From JAZDEY01 sp043808325 [NCBI: Candidatus Eiseniibacteriota bacterium] (lineage in GTDB: Bacteria; Arandabacterota; Arandabacteria; Arandabacterales), in contig JAZDEY010000076.1 of NCBI GenBank assembly GCA_043808325.1, forward strand, positions 1-57,734: a stretch of 57,734 nucleotides of DNA, written 5' to 3'. Positions 19,601 to 27,738 of this stretch are shown here, one piece after another. The notes under the pieces are model-generated. The model was given only the letters and a program-made list of their open reading frames with translations. It did not search any database and was not told where the DNA came from. The position numbers were made by a program, and so were the translations under genes. How positions within the stretch are numbered: the first letter of the stretch is position 1; each line of letters opens with the position of its first letter.

Positions 19601-19717
19601 GTGCAGATTCCGATTGCCAGCGGGTTATACATCTACCACGTCGACGCGCCGGGAATCGGATCCACCTTCGGGAAGATGGCTATATTCCTTGAGAAGGAAC
19701 GGTTGAATACGTTCTAA
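16685..19717 (+). CDS. Giant secreted protein with fibronectin-III region and T9SS-like tail
   Basis: 1010 residues. Signal peptide 1-22. Residues about 40-410 are a large beta-rich domain found in exported proteins of this type (NNIQMIVTNHGSFAYD; FPKGTDKTAVYASGLWIG). A fibronectin-III-like module covers about 420-560 (PAVTAVPLDGEVRLTWGTDSED...YNVYQS). The end (IRVVPNPYFAKSSYE...TIRVFNLAGDLVRTL...ASGLYIYHVDA) has the layout of a T9SS type A tail. It lies between the receptor and the PorV-like gene, so it may be cargo or partner of both. Function unknown. Confidence 0.88.
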   Translation: MNKPWLVVVVAVLVLTTSVAFAQRSKDNDVGDRQRPHPRPMIIDNTSFIDANNIQMIVTNHGSFAYDLTAQNSGLWFPKGTDKTAVYASGLWIGAKVGGETRIAAGSFAQEYGPGPILEDGTPDDPSKPEHRVYKIRTGDNAENSTDYAEWPSDLGAPVDEHGNPLLLGDQTLWCVYNDADPALHNTDEGRTKPLGVEVQQTTFAFDWKGALGNVIFIKFKVINKGENLLENTYFSVWADPDVGGSSDDYVGCDTTLNVGFAYNATNTDNLYGARVPCVGYDFFLGPVIKDAHGVPIDTLGMSSFNKYINGTDPRAFRESYNYMQGLTLDGKPVLDPLGNPTKFWLPGDPVTNTGWLDSDPADRRFMVNSGPFTMAPGDTQQVVVGIIVGQGNDRIGSVRVMKFYDQTAQVAFDLDFDLPKPPARPAVTAVPLDGEVRLTWGTDSEDNPGTVPYAFEGYNVYQSASVSAAGPWTLVAVYDRVNKIQTIEDTDLNIDFGLPLVQPVQFGKDAGLSRFIELVDDKVNGVPLSNGTTYFYRVGAYSYNPNPLPGLPKTLESQSAILPIIPQEPVAGKVLSGSVDDVEHHVTSGAASHELLDVAVADPFALTGHDYKIIYERSQPADLLMMLGDMVPYSFDYHWKLIDVTDNNAVLFDYGINRNADDDYPVIDGIVPRVRLRVPIGRFEFRDAAGDLSGVLTGCSVGLPYALNDEGGEGVGYGQDLLGSTVRIATSFDKFPNCEVRFDDLGGETQMAYRYLRWFDDQDNLHYDYQDFVEVPFTVWDTDHNKQLDACFVEYRTAGGTTEDGKWMPDASARGGREWLFINPTPYQTDSLVYGNPADPINPRPRGIDTNPIYAFYLRRSSSSAVIEPGSKLIAIKAVPSTDKDYFTFSTTPPGYDGDRAKSALADIRVVPNPYFAKSSYEIDQFHHIVKFSNLPSRCTIRVFNLAGDLVRTLDKDDSSTSVMEWDLYNEVQIPIASGLYIYHVDAPGIGSTFGKMAIFLEKERLNTF

Positions 19718-19748
19718 GACCTTAACCTCTTTGCCAAGGAGGTCGGTG

Positions 19749-20762
19749 ATGGCAAGAAAGGCTTTGATCGGAGCTCTAGTCGTAATGTTGATTGCCGCCG
19801 GCGCGTCTATGGCCGGATCCAGCAAGACGGGAACCGCAGGCGCCCAGGAACTCAGAATTCCTGTGGGGTCGAGGGGTACTGCGATGGGAGGTGTGGTGGT
19901 CGCCGATGCCACAGGGTGTGAGGCGATCTACTGGAACCCCGCCGGGATCGCAAAAGCTACCGCGACCGAGGCGTTCTTCTCCTACAGGGGATACATTGCC
20001 GACATGACCGTCAGCTACTTCAGCGTTGTCGCTCCCTTCTCCTACGGAACGATCGGAGTCAGTGCCAAGATCCTCAGCCTGGGTGACATAATCGTGACCA
20101 CGGAGAGAGACTGGGGCGGCACGGGAGAGGTCTATTCCATCAATGTCCCGGTGCTCGGGATCACCTATGCCAAGATGTTGACCGACCGGGTCGCCTTCGG
20201 TGCAACGGGGATGTATCTGTCGGAGCAGGTGATGCAATCGAAGGCTCAGGGCATCGCCTTCGACTTCGGTTTCCAGTACGTTCCCGGCTGGAAGACGCTT
20301 AAGGTCGGTATGGTGATGAAGAGCTATGGACCGCGGATGACCTACTCCGGGCCGGACTTTGAGTACTCTACGTCGGTGCCCGGCGATGACCCGGAATCTG
20401 CGAATCGCTTCCTCTCACTAACATCGGCCAGCTTCGAGATGCCGTCCAACTTCCAGTTGGGCGCGACCTATGACATCAGTATGGGCGTCAACGGCAAGGC
20501 GACTGTCGGCACGGTATTCCAGAGCAACAACTTCTCCGAGGACGAGTACCGCCTTGGTGCCGAATATGTCCTGAACGACAGGCTCTTCGTGAGAGGCGGC
20601 TATGTCATCTGCGATCAGGACGGGTACATCTACGGCCCGACGCTGGGGTTCGGCGCCATGTTCAATCTTGGGCCGGCCAAGGCGTCGATTGACTACTCGC
20701 ACACTTTCATCAGCAACTATTTCGACGATATTCCCGAGCTGTCATTGAGATTCGGACTATAG
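19749..20762 (+). CDS. PorV/PorQ-family outer-membrane protein
   Basis: About 337 residues. ATG at 19749 preferred over the upstream TTG at 19731 because AAGGAGGT sits at 19736-19743. Signal peptide to about residue 23, then AQELRIPVGSRGTAMGGVVVADATGCEAIYWNPAGIA, the hallmark opening of PorV/PorQ proteins, followed by a FadL-like 14-strand barrel ending in LRFGL. In T9SS bacteria PorV takes cargo from the translocon and delivers it for surface attachment. It ends the operon with the receptor and secreted protein and is followed by a terminator at 20820. Either a T9SS shuttle or a general member of the family. Confidence 0.87.
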   Translation: MARKALIGALVVMLIAAGASMAGSSKTGTAGAQELRIPVGSRGTAMGGVVVADATGCEAIYWNPAGIAKATATEAFFSYRGYIADMTVSYFSVVAPFSYGTIGVSAKILSLGDIIVTTERDWGGTGEVYSINVPVLGITYAKMLTDRVAFGATGMYLSEQVMQSKAQGIAFDFGFQYVPGWKTLKVGMVMKSYGPRMTYSGPDFEYSTSVPGDDPESANRFLSLTSASFEMPSNFQLGATYDISMGVNGKATVGTVFQSNNFSEDEYRLGAEYVLNDRLFVRGGYVICDQDGYIYGPTLGFGAMFNLGPAKASIDYSHTFISNYFDDIPELSLRFGL

Positions 20763-20791
20763 ATCCTGGGGCGCTTTCTCGGTTTAGGGCG

Positions 20792-20807
20792 CGAGGCTTC
20801 TGCCTCG
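20792..20807 (+). other. Perfect 6-bp tetraloop hairpin after the PorV-like gene
   Basis: CGAGGC / GCCTCG around TTCT. It is the first of three hairpins in the 188-base gap before the MATE gene and may help stop transcription or protect the operon's 3' end. Confidence 0.5.
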
Positions 20808-20819
20808 AGAGCGGAGAAG

Positions 20820-20855
20820 AAGGGGGTGGGGCGCAAGCCTCACCCTTGGTTTTTG
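20820..20855 (+). terminator. Rho-independent terminator of the receptor operon
   Basis: AAGGG...TGGGGC pairs with GCCTCACCCTT (one G-U pair, a two-base bulge) and is followed by GGTTTTTG. Placed about 60 bases after the stop of the PorV-like gene. Confidence 0.65.
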
Positions 20856-20865
20856 TAGGCCGGCC

Positions 20866-20883
20866 GCCGTCGGCCTCGACGGC
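20866..20883. other. Perfect 7-bp hairpin abutting the MATE promoter
   Basis: GCCGTCG / CGACGGC around a GCCT loop, ending one base before the -35 box at 20884. As DNA it is an inverted repeat that could be an operator. Confidence 0.4.
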
Positions 20884-20913
20884 TTGACCCGGCAATCCTG
20901 CGCGTGCTACCAT
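20884..20913 (+). promoter_or_regulatory. Candidate promoter of the MATE gene
   Basis: TTGACC (20884-20889), 18-base spacer, TACCAT (20908-20913). The ATG is at 20951 with GGGGGA upstream. Confidence 0.45.
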
Positions 20914-20950
20914 CGTCAATCCATGTTTAGTCCGTCGGGGGATTGATCGT

Positions 20951-22312
20951 ATGGCTCAAAGAGAGATTCGGGCGTCGCAGGAACCCAGGATAGCCCGCGA
21001 CCTCACCAGCGGCGATGTCCTCGGCAACGTCCTCTATATGGGCGTGCCGTCGATGATCGGGTTCGCCGCGATGACGGTCTACGCCCTGATCAACATGTTC
21101 TGGGTTGCGCGGATCGGGACGCCCGAGGTTGCCGCGGTGACCCTGTTTTCCTCATTCGCGTTTGTCCTGGGTTCGATCAACTCGATGGTCGGCTCGGGCT
21201 CGATCGCAGTAATCTCAAGAAGATTCGGCGAGAGGGACTTCGCCGGGACCGCCAACGCCATAAAGCAGACCATAGTGATGAAACTCCTGATAGGTCTTGT
21301 GATGAGTGTGGCGGGCTTCTGCCTGGTGGAAAACGTCCTGAGGCTGATGACCGACGACCCAAATGTGATAAGGCTGGGCACGGCATACGGCCGGATCTAT
21401 TTCCTAGCGCTGCCCTTCATGTTTACCATGTACACGGTCTATACCGCGCTCCGGGGAATTGGGGACGCGCCGAGAGCGATGTACATAATGCTCCTTTCCA
21501 CCTTGCTCAACATGGGGTTGGATCCGCTCCTGATTTTCAAGTTCAAGCTCGGCATCCGGGGGGCGGCGATCGGGACCGCGATATCTGCCGCGGTCGCCAT
21601 GACTGTGGGGCTATTGGTTTTGAGGTTCGGCGAAGGCACACTCCGCCTGAGAGCGCGCGGCTTCAGGTTCGACCCTGGAGTGATGGCTCAGATACTGAAG
21701 ATCGGTTTGCCTCCATTTGTGGAGAGCGTCGCCAGGAGCGTCGCCTACTGGGTCTTTGCGATCTTTGTCGCCGTCTACGGGACCACGACCGTCGCCGCAT
21801 ACGGGATCACGACAAGGATCATAGAGCTGGGAGTGGTCTTTGCAGTAGGACTTGAGCTCGGCGCCTCGGCAATCGTCGGCCAGAATCTGGGGGCCAGGCA
21901 GCCGGAACGGGCCGAGGCGAGTGCGCGCAAGGCGGCACTGCTTGCCCTGGGCATCGTCGCCACGATCTCCATCCTGGAGATAGTCTTCGGCCACGAGATC
22001 ATGGGGGTCTTCGGCAGATCGGCCGAGGTCCAGGCGAAGGCCGCCGGGGTCCTGGTCTTCTTTGCCGTGGGGCAGCCCTTTACGGCGACCGCAATCGCTC
22101 TCTCTTCGGCCTTCTACGGTTCGGGAAAGACCTTGCCTCCCATGATTGCGGCGCTCGTGAGTGCCTGGGTAGTCCAGATACCACTTGCGGCTCTATGTGT
22201 ACACGTATTTCATCTGGGTGTAACGGCGATTTGGCTTGTGATGATCCTGGCGAACGTGCTACTGCTGGCGATGCTTGTTGCCTGGTTCAGACGCGGTCGC
22301 TGGAAACACTAA
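20951..22312 (+). CDS. MATE-family multidrug/toxin efflux transporter
   Basis: 453 residues, the usual size for the family. About 12 membrane helices in two six-helix halves. The first half opens with GNVLYMGVPSMIGFAAMTVYALINMFWVARIGTPEVAAV, the second with VMAQILKIGLPPFVESVARSVAYWVFAIFVAVYG, the typical MATE layout. It should expel cationic compounds in exchange for Na+ or H+ across the inner membrane. The substrate is not deducible. The sugar kinase gene follows after 25 bases. Confidence 0.93.
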   Translation: MAQREIRASQEPRIARDLTSGDVLGNVLYMGVPSMIGFAAMTVYALINMFWVARIGTPEVAAVTLFSSFAFVLGSINSMVGSGSIAVISRRFGERDFAGTANAIKQTIVMKLLIGLVMSVAGFCLVENVLRLMTDDPNVIRLGTAYGRIYFLALPFMFTMYTVYTALRGIGDAPRAMYIMLLSTLLNMGLDPLLIFKFKLGIRGAAIGTAISAAVAMTVGLLVLRFGEGTLRLRARGFRFDPGVMAQILKIGLPPFVESVARSVAYWVFAIFVAVYGTTTVAAYGITTRIIELGVVFAVGLELGASAIVGQNLGARQPERAEASARKAALLALGIVATISILEIVFGHEIMGVFGRSAEVQAKAAGVLVFFAVGQPFTATAIALSSAFYGSGKTLPPMIAALVSAWVVQIPLAALCVHVFHLGVTAIWLVMILANVLLLAMLVAWFRRGRWKH

Positions 22313-22337
22313 AGGTCACTCTGAGGGAGAACGGGTA

Positions 22338-23267
22338 ATGCCGTCCAACAATACAGGTTTTGCGTTCGACGTGGTCGGTATGGGCCTCAACGCGGTCGAC
22401 CACATCTGTGTGATTCCCCGGTTCCCGCGGTACGAGGAGAAGCTCAGGATGATCGATTTCCGGCGGGCTCCGGGCGGCCAGGTCGCAAGCGCCTTGACGG
22501 CTTGCGCCCGCTGGGGTCTCAAGGCCAAGTACGTGGGCAAGGTGGGAGGTGACGACCTGGGAGCCTTCTCCCTTGCCAGCCTGAAGGAAGCAGGCATTGA
22601 TACCACCGATGTTGAGGCAGTCTCGGGCGTACCCAATCAGTTCGCTTTCATCCTGGTGGATGCATCAACCGGAGAGCGGACCATCATCTGGAGGCGCGAC
22701 CAGGCCCTTTCGGTGCTGCCTGACCAGGTGCCGCTCGGAGCAATAAGGTCCGGCAGGTTCTTGCTGCTGGACGGTCACGATTCCGAGGCGGCCGCCGTCG
22801 CTGCCCAGGAGGCGCGTAAGGCAGGCGTCACGGTGGTTGTCGATGCCGAGACCGTAAAGCCGGGCACGCCCGGTCTCATTAAGGCCTCCAACTATGTAGT
22901 GTGCTCGCGTGAGTTTCCCGAGCGCCTGACCGGCGAGGGGCGCCTCGAGGACGCTCTTGTAGCGATAAAGTCGAGAGGACCCGACTGTGTCGTGGCGACC
23001 CTCGGAGCCGAAGGGGCTCTGGGCCTCGGCGAGCGGGGCTTCGTCCGCTCACGGGGCTTCAGGGTCAAGTGCATCGACTCGACCGGCGCCGGAGACGTAT
23101 TCCACGGGGCCTTCATCTACGGGCTTGCGAGCGGTTGGGACTTCCAGGCGGTTCTCGATTTTTCGAACGCGGCTGCTGCCCTCAATTGCACGGCTCTCGG
23201 CGCCAGGGGTGGGATCAAGCCCGTGGCTGAGATTTTGGACTTGATTCGAGTGGGCGCGCGGTGGTAG
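22338..23267 (+). CDS. PfkB-family carbohydrate kinase
   Basis: About 309 residues from ATG 22338, which has GAGGGA upstream; the longer reading overlaps the MATE gene and lacks a ribosome site. N-terminal DVVGMGLNAVDHIC and GGQVASALTACARWG are the first PfkB signature; DSTGAGDVFHGAFIYGL is the second, with catalytic base Asp253. Family members phosphorylate ribose, fructose, nucleosides or similar, using ATP. Specificity is not clear. It sits between the MATE and TldD genes in the same direction. Confidence 0.9.
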   Translation: MPSNNTGFAFDVVGMGLNAVDHICVIPRFPRYEEKLRMIDFRRAPGGQVASALTACARWGLKAKYVGKVGGDDLGAFSLASLKEAGIDTTDVEAVSGVPNQFAFILVDASTGERTIIWRRDQALSVLPDQVPLGAIRSGRFLLLDGHDSEAAAVAAQEARKAGVTVVVDAETVKPGTPGLIKASNYVVCSREFPERLTGEGRLEDALVAIKSRGPDCVVATLGAEGALGLGERGFVRSRGFRVKCIDSTGAGDVFHGAFIYGLASGWDFQAVLDFSNAAAALNCTALGARGGIKPVAEILDLIRVGARW

Positions 23268-23301
23268 ATCTATAGTTCAAAACCAGTCAAAGGAGCACGT
23301 T

Positions 23302-24804
23302 ATGAAGCGTCGCGATTTCATACGGGTCACAGCCAAGGGAGGGCTGCTTGCCGTAGCCGCACCCACGCTGCTCGATCTCCTACTCCACAGCGAGGCCCTT
23401 CCAGGGGAGCTCGCCTATTCAGCCCCGGGGGAGCTCGAAGCCGGCCTCGCCCGGGTGCTCCAGGCAGCGCTTGCGGCGGGCGGCGAGTACGCAGATGTCT
23501 ATCTTGAGGAGGTTGCGCGGACGGGCATCAACCTTGCCGATAGCACCGTCGGGTCGGTCGAGTACGGGATCGATAAGGGTGGGGGGGTCAGGGTGGTCAG
23601 CGGCTGGAAAACGGGATATGCCTTCTGCGATTCATGGCAGGAGGCAGACCTCGCCGATGTTGCGCGAGTTGCGGCCGAAATAGGGCGGGCCAGCGGTGGT
23701 GTCGCGCCTGGGAAGCTTGCGGAGAAGCAGGGCCGAGGGCTTCTCGCGTATCGTATCTCACCGGCCGAGGTGGATGCCAGCAAGAAGGTTGAAGTTGTGA
23801 GGTTCGTCGATCGCGTCGCCCGGGCCTATGATCCCGCCATAAAGCAGGTCAGGGTGGCTTATCGGGATGAGCTCAAACGAATCGTGATCGCTACCAGCGA
23901 CGGCGTCTTCGTCAAGCAGAATCAGCCGCTCATCTGGATAGAGGTCGATGTTCTTGCCGAGCGAGACGGTAAGAGATGTCCCGGCTATGTTCGCCAGAGC
24001 AAGAAAATCGGTTTCGAATACGTCGAGCCCAAGTTCCTTGAGGAGACCGCACGGGAGGCAGCGCGCCAAGCGGTCGACATGCTTGAGGCAGGGGAGGCGC
24101 CGTCGGGGGAGATGCCGGTAGTGATAGGTTCCGGCGGCGGTGTGGTCTTCCACGAGGCCGTGGGCCATGGGCTTGAGGGCGACAGTGTCGAACGGAAAGC
24201 CTCGTTCTACGCCGGACTTGTCGGCACCAAGGTTGCCTCCGACCTCATCACCCTGGTGGACGAGGGTTCGTTGCCCAACCTGCGGGGCTCCTTCGATTTC
24301 GACGACGAGGGCACACCCTCGGGCAGGGCGGTCCTGATCGAAGACGGCGTCCTTAAGGGTTACATGAATGACCTGATGACTGCGCGCAAAATGGGTGCCG
24401 AGCCCACCGGCAACGGCCGGAGGCAGTCGTACATGGATTATCCTCTTACCCGGATGACCAACACCTACATCATGCCTGGCAGTGCGATGCCCGAGCAGGT
24501 GATTGCCGAAACCAAGCGCGGCATCTTCGCCAAGCGCCTGGGTGGAGGCGAGGTCGATACCGCCACAGGGAGCTTCACCTTCGGGGTGCGGGAGGCGTAT
24601 CTCATAGAAAACGGCAAGGTCACTTCGCCTGTTCGGGGCGCGACGCTTATCGGGAGCGGCCCGGAGATCCTGCAACGCATCGATATGGTGGCGAACGATC
24701 TCACCTTCTGGCCCGGCACCTGCGGAAAAGGGCAGTGGGTCCCGATCACTTCGGGTTCTCCGACGCTACGCATCTCAAGCATAGTCGTCGGCGGTAGAGG
24801 TTAG
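23302..24804 (+). CDS. TldD-type metallopeptidase with Tat signal
   Basis: 500 residues, AAAGGAG before the ATG. The N terminus MKRRDFIRVTAKGG...LAVAAPTLLDLLL has a twin-arginine motif RRDF and a hydrophobic h-region, so export by Tat is predicted. The catalytic motif HEAVGH (His284, Glu285, His289) of the TldD zinc site is intact. TldD with TldE forms a heterodimer that degrades unfolded peptides and matures peptide products such as microcin B17. Here TldE follows after 9 bases. Classic TldD is cytosolic; the Tat leader is unusual and is absent from the partner. Confidence 0.93.
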   Translation: MKRRDFIRVTAKGGLLAVAAPTLLDLLLHSEALPGELAYSAPGELEAGLARVLQAALAAGGEYADVYLEEVARTGINLADSTVGSVEYGIDKGGGVRVVSGWKTGYAFCDSWQEADLADVARVAAEIGRASGGVAPGKLAEKQGRGLLAYRISPAEVDASKKVEVVRFVDRVARAYDPAIKQVRVAYRDELKRIVIATSDGVFVKQNQPLIWIEVDVLAERDGKRCPGYVRQSKKIGFEYVEPKFLEETAREAARQAVDMLEAGEAPSGEMPVVIGSGGGVVFHEAVGHGLEGDSVERKASFYAGLVGTKVASDLITLVDEGSLPNLRGSFDFDDEGTPSGRAVLIEDGVLKGYMNDLMTARKMGAEPTGNGRRQSYMDYPLTRMTNTYIMPGSAMPEQVIAETKRGIFAKRLGGGEVDTATGSFTFGVREAYLIENGKVTSPVRGATLIGSGPEILQRIDMVANDLTFWPGTCGKGQWVPITSGSPTLRISSIVVGGRG

Positions 24805-24813
24805 GAGGTTACG

Positions 24814-26157
24814 GTGGATATCGAGAACACCGCGAAACGCCTGCTTCAGTTGATCGAGAAGAGCGGGGTCGATGAGGGTGAGGTCTATCTGGAGAGCTCC
24901 AGCGGGCTCGAGATGGAAGTGAGAGATCAAGCGGTCGAGCGGCTCAAGAAGCGAGAGACCGGCGGATACGGCCTGAGACTCATCGCCGATCGCAGGATGG
25001 CGTTCGTATACAGTTCGGACTTGAGGGACGCGTCGCTTGAGACCACGGTCGCGAAGGGCGCTGAACTTGCGAAGATGGCGGCCCGTGACGAAGCGAATTC
25101 CCTTGTGGGGCCTGCCGGAGAGGTTACCCGGGTAGATATCTACGACGAGAACTTCGACAGCATAGACTTAAGTCTGAAGGTCGGCCTCCTCAAGGAAATC
25201 GAGAAGCTCGCCCTTGATTATGACCCGGCGATCCGTAGGCTGGAGTCGGTCACCTACAGCGATACCAAGGCCGACGTGGTAGTTGCCAACACCAAGGGTG
25301 TCTTCCGGCGCAAGGGGGGGACCCTATTCGACGTGGGGTGCTCGGTGATCGCCGAGAAGGACGGTGACGTCGAAACCGGTGGGGAGGAGGCGACGAGCAG
25401 GTTCTTCGACCAGCTGGAGCCACCCTCTGAGATTGCGAAACGGGCTTGTTGGAAAGCCACGTCGCTGCTCGGGGGCAAAGTGGTCGCCTCCCAGGCGGTG
25501 CCCGTGATACTTGACCGGGACACGGGGTTCGCACTTCTGGCTTCCTTCTTAGCGATGATCAACGGGGATAATGTGGCCACCGGTGTCTCCGCCTTGAAGG
25601 GCCGGATCGGCGAGGCCTTGGGCTCCCCGCTGGTCACCATAGTGGATGACCCGCTTCTCAAGGGTGGAGTCGCGAGCGCTTCGTTCGATGATGAGGGGAC
25701 TCCCTGCGCCAGAAAGGTAGTGCTGGACCGTGGCGTGCTGAGAACATTTCTCTGCGATGCACGGTCGGCGAGCAAACTCGGAATGCAGCCGACCGGAAAT
25801 GCCAGGCGAGGTGGCTACCGAGCCCTTCCCGGCGTGGAGACCGCGAACTTCTATGTTGAAAGTGGTGGCTCAAGACCGGAGGATATCATCGCATCCACAC
25901 CTCGGGGTCTGTGGGCTCTCTCCCTCACCGGATGGTGGGTCGGGATCAATCCCGCAACCGGTGACTTCTCCAGCGGGGCAAGAGGACTGTGGATAGAGAA
26001 TGGGCGGGTGGTCCATCCGGTCAAGAATGTGACCGTCGCCTCCAACGTTCTTGATATGCTGCGCGGCATCGATAGTGTGGGGAACGATCTCTATCTGAGG
26101 CAGCGGACTGCGAGCCCAACCGTGCGGATCGCGGAGATGTCGATAGGCGGAATGTAG
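24814..26157 (+). CDS. TldE/PmbA-type partner of TldD
   Basis: 447 residues from GTG, with TAGGAGG just before. It has the TldD/PmbA fold (EVYLESSSGLEMEVRDQAVERLKKRETGGYGLR near 24-58) but no HExxxH, as expected for the non-catalytic TldE subunit. No signal peptide is visible. It is tightly linked to the preceding tldD-like gene, so the pair should act together. If TldD is exported and TldE is not, they could only meet if TldE is carried across by piggyback or if TldD stays inside. Confidence 0.9.
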   Translation: MDIENTAKRLLQLIEKSGVDEGEVYLESSSGLEMEVRDQAVERLKKRETGGYGLRLIADRRMAFVYSSDLRDASLETTVAKGAELAKMAARDEANSLVGPAGEVTRVDIYDENFDSIDLSLKVGLLKEIEKLALDYDPAIRRLESVTYSDTKADVVVANTKGVFRRKGGTLFDVGCSVIAEKDGDVETGGEEATSRFFDQLEPPSEIAKRACWKATSLLGGKVVASQAVPVILDRDTGFALLASFLAMINGDNVATGVSALKGRIGEALGSPLVTIVDDPLLKGGVASASFDDEGTPCARKVVLDRGVLRTFLCDARSASKLGMQPTGNARRGGYRALPGVETANFYVESGGSRPEDIIASTPRGLWALSLTGWWVGINPATGDFSSGARGLWIENGRVVHPVKNVTVASNVLDMLRGIDSVGNDLYLRQRTASPTVRIAEMSIGGM

Positions 26158-26169
26158 CTAGGGCAACCC

Positions 26170-26724
26170 TTACTGATACATCGCCTTGATCGACCCCCAG
26201 GTGCCGGGCTCAGTGCTAAGCGGACACTCGAGGCTCTCTTTCGAGATCTTGCCGAACAGATTGCCGCGCTCATCAGCTGGGTACCAGCTGAAGACCAGGG
26301 GCGCCGAATGCGAGGACATGGCGAAGCCACCCAGCTTCATACCCGGCTCGATCGGGGCCGACTGGGTTGCGAGCGCTATCGGTTCCGACGCCAGGACATG
26401 CGCCGGGGCCTCCACGAGGCTCCAGCCCTGCGGCCACGCCACAGGTTGGAAGGTTATATCCTCAAGCGGAAAGAATCTGATCGAGTAGATCGGCTTCCAG
26501 CAGGCGCCGAAGACTTCGACGTCGAACGTATATACAGCCCCGTCGTATGTGCGAAAGCACTTGGTGTTGGCGAGCCGGGCCGCGGTTCCTGGAATGGTCT
26601 GGGGGCTGCCGGGCTCGTAGGGCACGATAGTATTTGACAAAATGCTCTCGGGGACTACCATAAGGAAGATGACCGCACAGAGGCCGATCAGGATTGCAGG
26701 CTTGAGGGCAATAATCGCTCTCAT
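26170..26724 (-). CDS. Small exported protein of unknown function
   Basis: About 184 residues. Start ATG at 26724 chosen because GGGGGAAA precedes it and the protein then starts with a membrane helix/leader (MRAIIALKPAILIGLCAVIFLMVV). The mature part has a conserved-looking block YEPGSPQTIPGTAARLANTKCFRTYDGAVYTFDVEVFGACWKP with two Cys that could form a disulfide. Convergent with tldE, 12 bases apart. A sigma28-like motif lies 65 bases upstream. I do not recognise the family. Confidence 0.7.
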   Translation of the reverse strand: MRAIIALKPAILIGLCAVIFLMVVPESILSNTIVPYEPGSPQTIPGTAARLANTKCFRTYDGAVYTFDVEVFGACWKPIYSIRFFPLEDITFQPVAWPQGWSLVEAPAHVLASEPIALATQSAPIEPGMKLGGFAMSSHSAPLVFSWYPADERGNLFGKISKESLECPLSTEPGTWGSIKAMYQ

Positions 26725-26788
26725 TTTGGAGGTTTCCCCCTTCCCAACAGCGTTAGTAAGTAAATCGGCTTGGCCTGATGCAATCCTT

Positions 26789-26815
26789 GTATCGGCAAGC
26801 GCCAAACGGTATTTA
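26789..26815 (-). promoter_or_regulatory. Sigma28-like promoter motif
   Basis: Minus strand: TAAA (26815-26812), exactly 15 bases, GCCGATAC (26796-26789). The FliA/sigma28 consensus is TAAA-N15-GCCGATAA, so 11 of 12 positions match. It would start transcription of the small exported protein gene, about 58 bases before its ATG. Confidence 0.45.
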
Positions 26816-26877
26816 GTGGATTATGCTTCCCTGATTCCACATACATTATAACGAAAAAAGGTGGGTTTGTATACGTT

Positions 26878-27738
26878 ATGTCTCAACTGTCGCAGGGGAT
26901 TCTCGAGGCTCAAGACTTCAATCTGGCGCTCACCCTGGAGTGTGGTCAAGTCTTTGGCTGGCACAAATATAACGACCTCTACTTCGGGATAATCAGGGAT
27001 TTCGCTGTCGAATTGGAGCAGCAGGGCAGCCGGATTCAGTTTCGCGGGGTGGGCGGGCTTGAGGCGTCGGATGTCAGGTGCTATCTCGGGCTGGATGACG
27101 ATCTTGGGGCCATCCTGGCTTCGGTCGGTGTCGACCCCTTCATGGAGCGGGTGCTCGCGTCGGTAAAGGGTTTGAGGCTCCTCAAGCAGGAACCCTGGCA
27201 CTGCCTGTGTTCGTATTTGCTCTCATCGAGTAACCGCGTGGAGCGCATCGACAAGATGGTTAAGGAGATCGCGCGCCGGTGGGGTAGACGTCACAGCATA
27301 GACGGCCGTGACGTACATAGCCTTCCTGAGCCGGTTGATCTGGCAGCCTGTGGGGAGTCCGGGATGCGCTCGTGTGGAGCAGGTTTCAGAGCTCCCTACC
27401 TCGTCGAAGCAGCCCAGATGGTCGCCGATGGGGCACTCGACTTCGATCTCGTCCGCAGCCTACCCTATGAAGAGGCCAAATCGATCTTGATGACTGTCAA
27501 GGGGGTGGGAGATAAGATCGCAGACTGTGTTCTGCTTTTTGCCTTCTCACGGTACGAGGCATTTCCCGTCGATGTCTGGATCAAGAAGGCGATCGAGCAG
27601 GTTTACTTCGGTTCTAAGAAGGTGAACAACAAAGAAATTCGAAGGTTCGCGCGGGAGCATTTCGGCCCGTATGCCGGCTACGCGCAGGAATACATCTATC
27701 ACTACATAAGGACCTACGGCCCGGAGGTCGCAGCATGA
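26878..27738 (+). CDS. ogg: 8-oxoguanine DNA glycosylase (OGG1-type)
   Basis: 286 residues. The C-terminal part has the helix-hairpin-helix plus Gly/Pro/Asp motif: VKGVGDKIADCVLLFAF...FPVDVWIKKAI. Lys213 is the nucleophile and Asp232 assists, 19 residues apart as in human OGG1. The N-terminal half starts with the OGG N-domain (LALTLECGQVFGW). It removes oxidised guanine and nicks DNA by beta elimination. Its stop overlaps the amidase ATG by 4 bases (ATGA), so the two are translationally coupled. Confidence 0.92.
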   Translation: MSQLSQGILEAQDFNLALTLECGQVFGWHKYNDLYFGIIRDFAVELEQQGSRIQFRGVGGLEASDVRCYLGLDDDLGAILASVGVDPFMERVLASVKGLRLLKQEPWHCLCSYLLSSSNRVERIDKMVKEIARRWGRRHSIDGRDVHSLPEPVDLAACGESGMRSCGAGFRAPYLVEAAQMVADGALDFDLVRSLPYEEAKSILMTVKGVGDKIADCVLLFAFSRYEAFPVDVWIKKAIEQVYFGSKKVNNKEIRRFAREHFGPYAGYAQEYIYHYIRTYGPEVAA

